The notes under the pieces were generated by a model. It made no database searches. It worked only from the letters and a program-made list of their open reading frames with translations, and was not told the DNA's origin. Positions 1 to 8,303 of a stretch of 64,000 nucleotides of DNA are shown here, in pieces. The translations under genes were made by a program, and so were the position numbers. This stretch comes from Streptomyces carminius (GTDB lineage: Bacteria; Actinomycetota; Actinomycetes; Streptomycetales; Streptomycetaceae): assembly GCF_002794255.1 (NCBI RefSeq), contig NZ_PGGW01000011.1, positions 248,001 through 312,000 on the forward strand, read 5' to 3'. Numbering within the stretch: the first letter of the stretch is position 1; each line of letters begins with the position of its first letter.

Positions 1-647
1 GGAGGGAGCGCCCCTCCGAGCCGATCCGTGATCACCCGGTGACCGGAGAGCGATGTGAACGGCGTTCCCCGGGCCCGCCGTACGCGCCGCCCCGGCCGCT
101 CACGGCTGCCCGCCGGGCTCGTCCACCGAGGGAGGCGGGCACATCTCCTCGCCCGGTGTGACGCGCGCATCCGGTGCCCGGGCCTCCAGCTCTCCGCGTC
201 CTTTCCCGCGCCTCTCCGTCCTTTCACCGGAAAGGACCAAGAGGCGCCTCCGGAGGTTCTCCGCGGCGACGGCGAACGGCATTGCGGTGGGAAATCCCCG
301 CCGCTAGGCTGCACGTCGTGACTGCCGGGTCGGCCATGGGCCACACACGAGCGGGGCGCCCGGCCTCGACATGAGGCCGAGGCGGGCGAGAGGCCCGCCC
401 CCGCACACCTCGATCCCCTTTCTTCCACAGCGCGTTCGCGCGCTGTTCCCGCGTGCCCGGCGATCCGCCGCGGCCCTCGCCGTTCCCTGCCGCCGGCCGT
501 ACGAGCGCCGGTCCGGCGAGTGAGCCGCGGACCGGGTGAATTCCGGCACGCCTCCCGCCACCGACACGCCCGGGCGAAAGCGCCGAGGCGTGGGTCCGCC
601 ATGCCCGCGGACATTTCACGGGCTTTTTCCCGAGCAGAGAGCAGAGA
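1..647. other. Gene-free left flank with small hairpins
   Basis: I see no convincing gene here; reading frames in both strands are arginine- and proline-rich with no recognisable domain. Bases 1-17 form a 6-bp stem (GGAGGG/CCCTCC) that may be the 3' terminator of a gene beyond the left edge. Two adjacent perfect hairpins lie at 362-378 and 381-399. The part just upstream of 648 should hold the promoter of the deazaflavin/hemerythrin gene, but I could not identify its -10 and -35 elements. Confidence 0.5.
362..399. repeat. Two tandem perfect hairpins
   Basis: The first hairpin has arms GGCCTC (362-367) and GAGGCC (373-378) around a 5-nt loop. The second has arms GGCGGGC (381-387) and GCCCGCC (393-399), also with a 5-nt loop. 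No T-run follows, as is usual for Streptomyces terminators. They could be a factor-independent terminator or a structured leader; nothing in the sequence decides between these. Confidence 0.45.
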
Positions 648-1490
648 ATGCCGAACGATTTCAACCAGCAGGTCATCGAGGAATTCCGTGCCAACAACGG
701 ACGGGTCGGAGGACCTTTCGAAGGCGCCCGGCTGATCCTCCTGACGACCACCGGGGTCCGCTCCGGCACCCCCCACACCACCCCGGTCGGTTGTCTCCCG
801 GACGGCGACCGCATCCTGGTCATCGGCTCGGCCGGGGGAGCACCCCGCCATCCGGACTGGTACCGCAACCTGGTGGCCGAACCGCGGGTCACCGTCGAGG
901 ACGGCGTCTTCACCTACGCGGCGGAGGCCACCGTCCTGACCGGTGCCGAACGCGACCGCCTCTTCGCCCGGGCCGCCGAGGCCGACCCCGGCTGGGCCGA
1001 GTACCAGGCCCGGACGGAGCGAGTCCTCCCGGTGGTCGCCCTCCGGGAGATCCCGGGGCCCCCGGACCTGGGCACGGCGTCGATGGGGGAGGCGCTGAAG
1101 CTCGTACACGACGCGTTCCGGCGCGAACTCGCCCTGATCCGTGCGGAGGTCGCCGCGTCGGGCCCCGGGCTGGGCGCCCAGCTGAAGGTCAACTGCCTGA
1201 CCTTCTGCGGAGGACTGCAGCACCACCACACCATGGAGGACACCGGGATGTTCCCGGCCCTCGCCGGGCAGCGCCCCGAACTCGCCCCGGTCGTGGAGCG
1301 GCTGCACGAGGAGCACCGGAACATCGCGGCCCTGGTGGCGGAGCTGCGCGAGGCCGTCTCCGCCGACGGCGCGGACCGCGCCCGTACGCTCGCCGAGGTC
1401 GAGCGGCTCACGGCCGAGCTGGAGGGCCATCTGGCGTACGAGGAGGAGCAGTTGATCCCCGTCCTCGACGCCGGGACGCCGGCCCCCTGA
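648..1490 (+). CDS. Deazaflavin-dependent nitroreductase-family / hemerythrin fusion protein
   Basis: A 280-residue two-domain protein. Residues 1 to about 140 match the DUF385 family of F420/flavin-binding split-barrel oxidoreductases (DDN-like), with the typical 'LTTTGVRSG' and 'PDWYRNL' segments. Residues about 148-275 are a hemerythrin HHE domain with candidate di-iron ligands His154, His193/194, Glu197, His220, His223, His261 and Glu265. The family knowledge suggests F420-linked reduction, and the hemerythrin half may sense or bind O2 or NO; this coupling is inferred. The start is the ATG after a purine-rich GAGAGCAGAGA stretch. It stands alone, with no partner gene in the same direction nearby. 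Confidence 0.85.
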   Translation: MPNDFNQQVIEEFRANNGRVGGPFEGARLILLTTTGVRSGTPHTTPVGCLPDGDRILVIGSAGGAPRHPDWYRNLVAEPRVTVEDGVFTYAAEATVLTGAERDRLFARAAEADPGWAEYQARTERVLPVVALREIPGPPDLGTASMGEALKLVHDAFRRELALIRAEVAASGPGLGAQLKVNCLTFCGGLQHHHTMEDTGMFPALAGQRPELAPVVERLHEEHRNIAALVAELREAVSADGADRARTLAEVERLTAELEGHLAYEEEQLIPVLDAGTPAP

Positions 1491-1611
1491 CCGGACGCCC
1501 GCGGAGGTCCGGGGCGGGGGAGCCGCAGGCGGGACCCGGGCCCCGGGCTTCGGACCTCGAGCCGCTCCGCGACCCCGACCACCGCGATCCCGCCGATGCC
1601 CTGGGCGGTCA

Positions 1612-1974
1612 GTGGGAAGGCCGGGAGATCCAGGAGCTTCCGCATGCCCGCAGACCAGGGACGCCGCCCGGCCGCGGACGACCGACCGGAGTGTGCGGCC
1701 GGGCGACTTCGGTATCCGGCCGGACGGCGCCGGGCGCGGGCGGGGCCGCTCCAACGCCGAGATCGCCGCCGTGCTCCGTCTGGCCGCCCCCACGGTGAAG
1801 ACGCACGTCTCGCGGATCCTCACCGGGCTCGGTCCGAACAGCCGGGTCCGGATCACTTTGCTGGTCCACGACGCCGGACCGCTGGGGGCCGGGGGCCGGG
1901 GGCCAGGGGGTCGGGGGAGCCGGAGGAGCCGGGAGGCCCCGGGGGGCCGGGCGGCGGTATCCGGGCGGCGCTGA
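1612..1974 (+). pseudogene. Remnant of a LuxR-type response regulator (C-terminal HTH)
   Basis: The frame carries a recognisable LuxR helix-turn-helix core near 1755-1880, with 'SNAEIAAVLRLAAPTVKTHV' followed by 'SRILTGLG'. This matches the usual recognition helix and the VKTHVSRIL signature. The upstream part reads as arginine/proline-rich noise: there is no receiver domain, the L-T-x-R-E-x-E-V segment before the HTH is lost, and there is no credible start or SD. After the HTH the frame runs into low-complexity glycine/arginine sequence. I read it as a decayed NarL/FixJ-type regulator. A frameshifted but active short HTH protein is less likely. Confidence 0.6.
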
Positions 1975-2028
1975 CGGCCCCGTACGGGACCCCGGGAATC
2001 CCGTACGTCCCGCGGTGTTGAACGGTGC

Positions 2029-3087
2029 ATGGTCGCCGATCCCCTGAGCACCGTCCGGCTCTCCGTCCTCGACCGCTCCCTGATCCGGCGGGGCGAGGGG
2101 GCGGACGGGGCGCTGCGCGCCACCGTGCGCTTCGCCCGGGAGATCGAGGCGCTGGGCTACCACCGCTTCTGGGTCGCCGAGCACCACGGGGTGCCCGGGG
2201 TGGCCGGTTCCGCGCCGACGGTGCTGGCCGCGGCCGTCGCCTCGGCCACCACCCGTATCCGGGTCGGCACCGGCGGGGTGATGCTGCCCAACCACCGGCC
2301 GCTGGTGGTCGCCGAGCAGTTCGGGGTGCTGGCCTCGCTCTTCCCGGGCCGGATCGACATGGGTCTGGGCCGCTCGGTCGGCTTCACCGGTGCCGTCCGC
2401 CGGGCTCTGGGAGCGGAGAAGGACGCCGCCGAGCGGTTCGGCGCCGATCTGGCCGAACTGCTGGGGTGGTTCTCCGGCGGTCACTCCCGGGGGGTGACCG
2501 CGGTGCCCGCCGAGGGGCTGCGGGTGCCGGTGTTCCTGCTGGCCACCGGAGCGGGCGCGGCGCTCGCCGCCGAGCACGGGCTGCCGCTGGTGATCGCCCA
2601 GGTCCGCGGCGAGGAGCGGATGCTGCGCGCGATCGACGGCTACCGCGCGGCCTTCCGGCCCTCCGCCCTCCCGGGAACGTCCCCGGAACCCCGGGTGATC
2701 GTCTCGGTGAACGCGGCGGTCGGCGCCACCGCCGAGGAGGCGGCGCTGACCCAGTTGTCCGAGGCGTGGGCGACGGTGGTCTCCCGGATCCGGGGTGTCT
2801 TCCCGCCGCTCGAACCGCCCGGGGAGGTGGCGGCCCGGGAGATGACCGGACGCGAGCGCACCCTGCTGACCGAGGCCCGTTCCGCGCAGGTCCACGGGAC
2901 GGAGGAGGAGGTGGCGGCGGCGCTCACCGGTCTGGTGGAACGCACCGGTGCCGACGAGCTGCTGCTCACCCTCAGCGCCCACGACCACGGCCGGCGGCTG
3001 GACTCCTACCGCCGGCTGGCCCGGCTGGCCCGGCTGGCGGTCCCGGCCCCCGGCGCCGGGACCGGGCCGTCACGACCCGGCCGCTGA
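2029..3087 (+). CDS. LLM-class flavin-dependent oxidoreductase
   Basis: A 352-residue bacterial luciferase-like monooxygenase of the FMN/F420-dependent TIM-barrel family. Typical segments are visible: 'YHRFWVAEHHG' near residue 45, the 'TTRIRVGTGGVMLPNHRPL' stretch near residue 75, and 'FPGRIDMGLGRS' near residue 110. Subfamily members oxidise or reduce small organic substrates; the substrate cannot be told from sequence. Length is normal. No clear SD precedes the ATG at 2029, so a different or leaderless start is possible, but the conserved 'VRLSVLDRS' segment begins just downstream. The gene converges on the carboxyltransferase gene and is not in an operon. Confidence 0.88.
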   Translation: MVADPLSTVRLSVLDRSLIRRGEGADGALRATVRFAREIEALGYHRFWVAEHHGVPGVAGSAPTVLAAAVASATTRIRVGTGGVMLPNHRPLVVAEQFGVLASLFPGRIDMGLGRSVGFTGAVRRALGAEKDAAERFGADLAELLGWFSGGHSRGVTAVPAEGLRVPVFLLATGAGAALAAEHGLPLVIAQVRGEERMLRAIDGYRAAFRPSALPGTSPEPRVIVSVNAAVGATAEEAALTQLSEAWATVVSRIRGVFPPLEPPGEVAAREMTGRERTLLTEARSAQVHGTEEEVAAALTGLVERTGADELLLTLSAHDHGRRLDSYRRLARLARLAVPAPGAGTGPSRPGR

Positions 3088-3111
3088 CCGGTCCGGGCCC
3101 GCGGGCCGGTC
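3086..3111. terminator. Bidirectional hairpin between convergent genes
   Basis: GACCGG at 3086-3091 pairs with CCGGTC at 3106-3111, and the interior contains the self-complementary GCCCGCGGGC. It overlaps the stop of the LLM oxidoreductase gene and immediately follows the 3' end of the carboxyltransferase gene, so it probably terminates both. Confidence 0.5.
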
Positions 3112-3113
3112 CG

Positions 3114-4505
3114 TCACGGCCCCACGACGCCGCGGACGACGCCCAGCTCCACCAGGTCCTGCGGGCGCAGCCGCAGCGCGTCGGCGGTGGCGCGCACCTG
3201 GTCCGGGCCGCGTTTGAGGATGGCAGCCGCCGACTCCGGCGCGATGACGGAGAAGTAGCCGTCCGGGGTGATCCAGGTGTTCCCCGGTGCCGCCAGCGCC
3301 AGGGCGCCGCCCGAACCGCCCTCCCCGATCACCAGGGTCGTCACCGGTACCCGGGCCTCGGCGAGGGCCGCGAAGGCCTCCGCGACGGCCGGGCCCGCGC
3401 CGGAGCGTTCGGCCGCCGCGTCGTTGGCCGCGCCCGGGGTGTCCACCAGGGTGAGCACCGGGATGCCGAGCCGGTCGGCCAGCCGGATCAGCCGGGCGGC
3501 GGTGCGGAAGCCCGCGGGCGTCGTCGGCGTGCCGCACTGGGCGGCGTAGGCGACCGTACGGCCGTCCCGCCGCCGTCCGAAACCGCAGCGCGTCCCCGGG
3601 TCGGTGCCGCCGCAGCGGTCGCCGGAGAGCTCCTCGCGGAACTCGAAGTACGCCTCCAGATAGGCGTCGGCGCGCGGCCGGTACGGCGAGCGGGCCCGCT
3701 CCACCGCCGCCCAGCCGGACTGAGGCGGCTCCGCCGTGCCCCCCGGGGTACCGAGCGCGCGCGGCGGCTCGGCCGGTGCGGTCTGCGGACCGGTGGCCGG
3801 GGAGGTGCCCGGCGGGGCTCCCGGCGGGGCGAGCAGGGACAGCCAGCGGCCCAGAACGCCCCGCAGCTCGCCGGGCGGCACGATCCGGTCCACCTGTCCG
3901 GCCGCCAGCTTCTCCCCGGCGCCGTACGCGGCCGGGTCGGCGTCCGGGGGCCGCACCCGGGAGCCCGCGAAGGCGAGCTGCGCTCCCGGCAGCGCCAGCA
4001 CCACGTCCGAGCCCGCGCCCAGTGTCGCCCAGCCGCCGCCGGTCGTCGGATCGCGGGCCACGGCGAGCTGCGGCAGGCCCGCCGCACGGGTCAGGGCGGA
4101 CTGCCGGGCCACGCGCTGGAGCTGGGTCAGGGCCACCATGCCCTCCTGCATCCGGCTGCCGCCGGTGGCGATCAGCGACACCACCGGCAGCCGCCGCTCG
4201 CGGGCGCACCGGTGGGCGGTCTCGATCCGGTCGCCGGCGCGCCGCCCGAGGGAGCCGCCGAGGAAGGCGAACTCGAAGGCGATCAGCACCGCCGGGGTGC
4301 CGTCCACCGTGCCGGTGCCGCACAGCACCGACTCTCCCTCGCCGGTCAGCGCGCGGGCCCGGGCGCGGGCCGCGCCGTAGCCCGGCCAGTCGAGCGGACC
4401 GTCGGCGGTGCCGTCCGCGCCGTCCGCACCGCCGCCGGCGGGAAGTTCGGTGAAGTCGCCGGCCAGCGCGTCGAGCACCGCGCGGACTGGGAGCCGGTCA
4501 GCCAT
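3114..4505 (-). CDS. Fused acyl-CoA carboxylase carboxyltransferase (beta+alpha)
   Basis: A 463-residue protein that joins an AccD-like half (about 1-215) to an AccA-like half (about 265-463). The first half has 'GGSRMQEGMVALTQL', resembling the AccD acyl-CoA site. The second half has 'LVDTPGAANDAAAE', 'IGEGGSGGALAL' and 'ITPDGYFSVIAPE', which match the AccA crotonase-fold core. Carboxyltransferases move CO2 from carboxybiotin to acyl-CoA. The N-terminal four-cysteine zinc ribbon of typical AccD is absent. The linker around 210-260 is proline/alanine-rich. The start ATG overlaps the stop of matB by 8 bases, implying translational coupling. A role in malonyl-CoA handling with MatB is inferred from this linkage. 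Confidence 0.85.
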   Translation of the reverse strand: MADRLPVRAVLDALAGDFTELPAGGGADGADGTADGPLDWPGYGAARARARALTGEGESVLCGTGTVDGTPAVLIAFEFAFLGGSLGRRAGDRIETAHRCARERRLPVVSLIATGGSRMQEGMVALTQLQRVARQSALTRAAGLPQLAVARDPTTGGGWATLGAGSDVVLALPGAQLAFAGSRVRPPDADPAAYGAGEKLAAGQVDRIVPPGELRGVLGRWLSLLAPPGAPPGTSPATGPQTAPAEPPRALGTPGGTAEPPQSGWAAVERARSPYRPRADAYLEAYFEFREELSGDRCGGTDPGTRCGFGRRRDGRTVAYAAQCGTPTTPAGFRTAARLIRLADRLGIPVLTLVDTPGAANDAAAERSGAGPAVAEAFAALAEARVPVTTLVIGEGGSGGALALAAPGNTWITPDGYFSVIAPESAAAILKRGPDQVRATADALRLRPQDLVELGVVRGVVGP

Positions 4506-6006
4506 GGGACAGCTCCCGCTTCATCACCTTGCCCATGTCGTTGCGGGGCAGGGCCGCCAGGAACCGCACGGTCCGGGGCCGCTTGTGCGGGGCGAGCCGC
4601 TCGGCGACGTACCCGGCCAGCTCCTCGGCGGTGGGCCGCGACCCGTCCGCCGCCGGGACGACCCAGGCCACGATCCGCTCGCCCAGGTCCGGATCGGGCT
4701 CGCCGGTGACGGCGGCCTCGGCCACCGCGGGGTGTGCCAGCAGGCAGTCCTCGATCTCCCCGGCGCCGATCTTGTAGCCGCCGCTCTTGATCAGGTCGGT
4801 CGATTTGCGGCCCACGATCCGGTAGTGGCCGTCGGCGTCCCGGACCGCCATGTCGCCGGTGCGGAACCAGCCGCCCGCGAAGGCGTCCGCGGTGGCGTCC
4901 GGACGGCCCAGGTACTCGGTGAACAGGTTCGGCCCGCGTACCTGGACCTCGCCGACGGTCTCCCCGTCGCTCTCCTCGATCCGTTCCCCCTGCTCGTCGA
5001 CCAGCCGTACGTCCACGCTGCGCAGCGGGGTGCCCACCGTGCCGGGGCGGCTCGCGCCGTCCGGCCGGACACTGGTGATCATCAGCGTCTCGGTCATCCC
5101 GTAGCGCTCGACGACGCGCCGCCCGGTGGCGGCCCCGATCCGTTCGTGGTCGTGCCGGGGCAGCGCGGCCGAGCCGGAGACCAGCAGCCGGGCGCCGCGC
5201 AGGGCCGAGGCCAGCCGGGCGTCCCCGCCGTCCAGGGACTCGGCCAGCCGGTGGTACATCGTCGGCACCCCGAACAGCATGCTGCCGCCCGCCTCCAGCG
5301 CGGCGGTGACGCCCCCGGGCGAGAACCGGCCCAGGTGGTGGAGGGTCCCGCCGTGCCGCAGCGGCCCCAGCACGCCCAGGATCAGTCCGTGCACGTGGAA
5401 CAGCGGCAGGGCGTGCACCAGTACGTCGTCCCCGGTCCACCCCCAGGCGTCGGCCAGGTCGTCCAGGGTGACCGCGACGGCCCGGCGCGGCAGGACCACG
5501 CCCTTGGGCGGGCCGGTGGTGCCGGAGGTGTAGACGATCAGGGCGGGGCTGTTCTCGTCGGGCTCCGTGGCGTCCGCGGGATACCGGATCCCCGTACCGG
5601 GCTCCCCCGCTTCTCCGGCCTCCAGCGGGACATCGGCGCGGGGGAGCGCGGCCAGTGCCCCGGGCAGGTCGTCGCCGGGGGCGGCCAGCACCGTCGAGGG
5701 TGTGCTGTCGGAGATGATGTGGGCCAGTTCGCCGTCGCCGATCCGCGGGTTGACGGGGACGGCGGGCACCCCGGCCAGCAGCGCGGCCAGGACGCCGACA
5801 CAGGTGTGCGGGGAGGGCGTCGCCCACACCGCGACCCGCCCGGCACCGGCGATCCGCAGGGCGAGCGAGTGGGCGGCACCGGCCAGCCGGCCGTAGTCGA
5901 TCACCTCGTCCGCCTCGCCGCCGGAGTCGCCGGAGTCACCGCGGCCGCCGAAGCGGAGCGCGGGCCTGGCCGGCGCCTTGTACAGCTGGGGGAAGAGTGT
6001 GGGCAC
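4498..6006 (-). CDS. matB: Malonyl-CoA synthetase (acyl-CoA ligase, ANL family)
   Basis: A 502-residue adenylate-forming ligase that converts malonate, CoA and ATP to malonyl-CoA. I recognise extended similarity to the Streptomyces coelicolor MatB, including 'AGRVAVWATPSPH', the P-loop 'YTSGTTGPPKG' (about 159-169), 'LPLFHVHGLILG', 'VSGSAALPRHDHERI', 'VERYGMTETLMITS', 'FRTGDMAVRD' and the C-terminal 'NDMGKVMKR' with catalytic lysine about 493. I chose the GTG at 6006 because AGGAAAGAGGAG lies just upstream and the conserved family start follows. A longer frame from 6087 would add non-conserved residues. It is the first gene of a pair with the carboxyltransferase. Confidence 0.93.
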   Translation of the reverse strand: MPTLFPQLYKAPARPALRFGGRGDSGDSGGEADEVIDYGRLAGAAHSLALRIAGAGRVAVWATPSPHTCVGVLAALLAGVPAVPVNPRIGDGELAHIISDSTPSTVLAAPGDDLPGALAALPRADVPLEAGEAGEPGTGIRYPADATEPDENSPALIVYTSGTTGPPKGVVLPRRAVAVTLDDLADAWGWTGDDVLVHALPLFHVHGLILGVLGPLRHGGTLHHLGRFSPGGVTAALEAGGSMLFGVPTMYHRLAESLDGGDARLASALRGARLLVSGSAALPRHDHERIGAATGRRVVERYGMTETLMITSVRPDGASRPGTVGTPLRSVDVRLVDEQGERIEESDGETVGEVQVRGPNLFTEYLGRPDATADAFAGGWFRTGDMAVRDADGHYRIVGRKSTDLIKSGGYKIGAGEIEDCLLAHPAVAEAAVTGEPDPDLGERIVAWVVPAADGSRPTAEELAGYVAERLAPHKRPRTVRFLAALPRNDMGKVMKRELSHG

Positions 6007-6133
6007 CTGGTGGCTCCTCTTTCCTGGGTCCGTCCGTGGTCCGTCTCGGGTCCGTCCTGCCGGCCGCTGGTCTCCAGGGTGGCCCACGCACCGGGTGGCG
6101 CGCAGCCCGGGGTGATCTCCGCCGCCGCGCGGT

Positions 6134-6177
6134 GGCGCGTACCGTCCGGAACGATCCCTCCCCGGGCGGTACGCGCC
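6134..6177 (-). terminator. Long hairpin terminator after the oxidoreductase gene
   Basis: GGCGCGTACCG (6134-6144) is perfectly complementary to CGGTACGCGCC (6167-6177), and the 22-nt loop can pair further through CCGG/CCGG. It lies 3' of the ECF41-linked oxidoreductase and upstream of matB on the same strand, so it probably separates the two transcription units. Confidence 0.65.
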
Positions 6178-6192
6178 GTGCGGTGTCCCGGC

Positions 6193-7314
6193 TCAGCCGA
6201 ACGTGAGAACGCGCCGGGCCAGGCCCGGACGGCGGGCGGCGAAGCGCAGTTGGCCGACGGTGGAGCGCACCACCTGCTCCTTGATCCAGGCGGCCCGGCG
6301 GCCGGTGACGATCCTCTCGCGGGGGGAGTCGTCGCGGCGGACGAACTGGATCAGCCCGTCCTCGCGCCCCAGGCTCACGCACTGCAGCAGGTAGCGGAAG
6401 CGCAGCGGCCGCGGCTGTGCGCCGCGGGCCTCCGCGAGGACGGTCTCCGCCGCCCGTACACCGGTGGGCATCGCGGTGGCGCAGGACATGCGCAGCCCGG
6501 CGGCGGCGTCCCCGGCGACCAGGATCTCCGGGTGCGTCACCGAGCGGAGGGCCGCGTCGACGCTCAGCCGCCCGGTGTCCTCCTCGACGGCGAGCCCGGC
6601 GTCCGCCGCGAGCTGTGTGTTCGGCACCATCGAGGCCGCCCAGACGACGGCGTCGGCGTCCACCTCGGCGGCGGACGACAGGTGCCGTCCCTCCGCCACG
6701 GACACCCCCAGCGCCGTCAGGACCGCGCGGACATGGGCGCGCCCGGGGCCGGAGAGCCCGCCGCCCAGCTCCCCGGCGGTGACCAGGCGCACCCGCCAGT
6801 CCGGATGGCGCTGCGCGATCTCGGCGGCCGTCTCGATGCCGGTGAGACCACCGCCCACCACGGTGAGCGCGCCGGGTCCGCCGCGCAGCCGCTCGCGGAG
6901 CGCGGCGGCCGTCTCGGGGGTGTGGAACCGCTCGTCGCCGGACGCGCCGCCGGGCGTCCGGGTGCGGCTGCCGAGCGCGTAGACGAGCCGGTCGTAGCCG
7001 AGGACGTCCCCGCCGTCCGTGGTGACCTCGCGGGTGGCCGTGTCGAGTGCCGTGGCACGGGCGGGGACATGCCGGACCCCGGTGCCGGCCAGGAGCCGGG
7101 ACAGGGGGTGGCCGACGGACTCGCGTCCTCCGGCGGCGAGCTCGTGGAGCCGCACCCGCTCGGTGAAGTCACCCCCCGGCGCCACGAGGACCACCCGGTG
7201 GTGCGGTGCCAGCCGCAGGGCCGCCGAGAGGCCGGCGTACCCCGCGCCGAGCACCACGATCCGCTGCCCGCCGTACCGGCTGCCGTTCCTTCTGCTGATG
7301 TCGGTAGCTGTCAT
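6193..7314 (-). CDS. FAD-dependent pyridine nucleotide-disulfide oxidoreductase (ECF41 partner)
   Basis: A 373-residue two-dinucleotide-fold flavoprotein. The FAD motif is 'VVLGAGYAGLSAALRL' (about 20-35), the NAD(P) motif is 'LTVVGGGLTGIETAAEI' (about 150), and 'EILVAGDAAA' is the second FAD motif. It resembles NDH-2-type oxidoreductases but lacks a long C-terminal membrane anchor. Proteins of this class are among the carboxymuconolactone decarboxylase/oxidoreductase/epimerase (COE) genes typically placed beside ECF41 sigma factors, and this gene lies 55 bp after one. No SD is visible. An ECF41-type promoter ends just before the ATG, so the message is probably leaderless or nearly so. Substrate unknown. 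Confidence 0.87.
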   Translation of the reverse strand: MTATDISRRNGSRYGGQRIVVLGAGYAGLSAALRLAPHHRVVLVAPGGDFTERVRLHELAAGGRESVGHPLSRLLAGTGVRHVPARATALDTATREVTTDGGDVLGYDRLVYALGSRTRTPGGASGDERFHTPETAAALRERLRGGPGALTVVGGGLTGIETAAEIAQRHPDWRVRLVTAGELGGGLSGPGRAHVRAVLTALGVSVAEGRHLSSAAEVDADAVVWAASMVPNTQLAADAGLAVEEDTGRLSVDAALRSVTHPEILVAGDAAAGLRMSCATAMPTGVRAAETVLAEARGAQPRPLRFRYLLQCVSLGREDGLIQFVRRDDSPRERIVTGRRAAWIKEQVVRSTVGQLRFAARRPGLARRVLTFG

Positions 7315-7322
7315 GCAAGGGG

Positions 7323-7349
7323 GACGGCACGGCCCCGGCGAGTGTGACA
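7323..7349 (-). promoter_or_regulatory. ECF41-type promoter of the oxidoreductase gene
   Basis: On the minus strand TGTCACA (7349-7343) is followed after exactly 16 bases by CGTC (7326-7323). This is the published ECF41 target consensus, TGTCACA-N16-CGTC. The start codon is at 7314, only 8 bases past the -10 element, so transcription would begin at or next to the ATG. The sigma factor gene immediately upstream is of the ECF41 class, which makes autonomous control of its partner very likely. Confidence 0.85.
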
Positions 7350-7369
7350 GTGAGGTGCCTCACACCGGT

Positions 7370-8245
7370 TCAAGGCAGGAAGCGGGGCGCGACATGCCGC
7401 AGCTTGTCGGGGTTGACGACGAGGTCGACACGGGTGATCCGGCCCTCGTGCACGGTGAGGGCGAAGACGCCGACCAGCCCCCGGGACCGGTCGGCGAAGA
7501 CCAGCCCCGGTGCGCCGTTGACGTCCCGCGGCAGCAGGCTCGCGGTCTTCGGGTCGTACTGCCTGGCGATCCCTGTCAGGAGGAGCAGGACCCGCTCCGC
7601 GCCGACCACCGGGACGCGGGCCGCGGTCACCCGGCCGCCGCCGTCGGAGTGCCACACCACGTCCGGGTCGAGAATACGTGCCAGGGCCGCGAGGTCACCG
7701 CCGGCCGCGGCCGTCAGGAAGGCGTCGACGACCCGGCGGTGCTCGGCGCGGTCCGCGGACCGGTGCGGGGCCCGGTCCCGGACCCGTCCGCGCGCCCGGG
7801 AGGCCAGTTGCCGTACCGCCTGCGGACTTCTCCCCACCACCTCGGCGATCTGCGGGAACGGGACGGCGAAGACGTCGTGCAGGACGAACGCCGTGCGTTC
7901 GGCGGGAGTGAGCCGCTCCAGGACCGCGAGCAGGGCGAGCCCCACCGACTCGTCCAGGGCGGCCCGCTCCTCGGGGCCGGGGTCGGTGACGACCGGCTCG
8001 GGGAGCCAGGGCCCCGGATACGTCTCCCGGCGGGCCCGCGCGGAGCCGAGCCGGTCGTAGCAGATGCGGCTGACGACGGTCGTGAGATACGCCCGGGGGT
8101 CCTCCGCCGCCCCGTCCGGCAGCGCCTGCCAGCGCAGCCACGCCTCCTGGACGGCGTCGTCGGCGTCCATCACCGAACCGGTCAGCCGGTACGCGATGCC
8201 CCACAGCCGTCCGCGCTGCTCCTCGAACGCCGCCAGTTCAGCCAT
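7370..8245 (-). CDS. ECF41-family RNA polymerase sigma factor (SigJ-like)
   Basis: A sigma-70 family protein of about 291 residues. Region 2 is at about 1-75 ('YRLTGSVMDADDAVQEAWLRW') and region 4 at about 105-160 ('LTPAERTAFVLHDVFAVPF', 'GRSPQAVRQLASRARGRVR'). A C-terminal SnoaL-like extension follows. Three ECF41 hallmarks are present: WLPEP in the linker, DGGGR in place of DGGGK, and NPDKL near the end. In this family the C-terminal domain acts in place of a separate anti-sigma factor. I prefer the ATG at 8245 (MAEL); a GTG at 8263 would add six residues. The next gene downstream carries the matching promoter. The inducing signal is unknown. Confidence 0.93.
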   Translation of the reverse strand: MAELAAFEEQRGRLWGIAYRLTGSVMDADDAVQEAWLRWQALPDGAAEDPRAYLTTVVSRICYDRLGSARARRETYPGPWLPEPVVTDPGPEERAALDESVGLALLAVLERLTPAERTAFVLHDVFAVPFPQIAEVVGRSPQAVRQLASRARGRVRDRAPHRSADRAEHRRVVDAFLTAAAGGDLAALARILDPDVVWHSDGGGRVTAARVPVVGAERVLLLLTGIARQYDPKTASLLPRDVNGAPGLVFADRSRGLVGVFALTVHEGRITRVDLVVNPDKLRHVAPRFLP

Positions 8246-8303
8246 GGGGGGACTTTCCCACACCGGCCCCGCGCGATCCGCCGGGGCCCGGCGCCCCGGC
8301 CCG

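Noticed and set aside
914..1645. A minus-strand frame that begins with a fairly normal-looking hydrophobic N-terminus (MRKLLDLPAFPLTAQG)
   Set aside because: After about 30 residues it becomes Ser/Arg/Pro-rich and antisense to the hemerythrin gene. The first part could be a gene scrap but cannot be supported.
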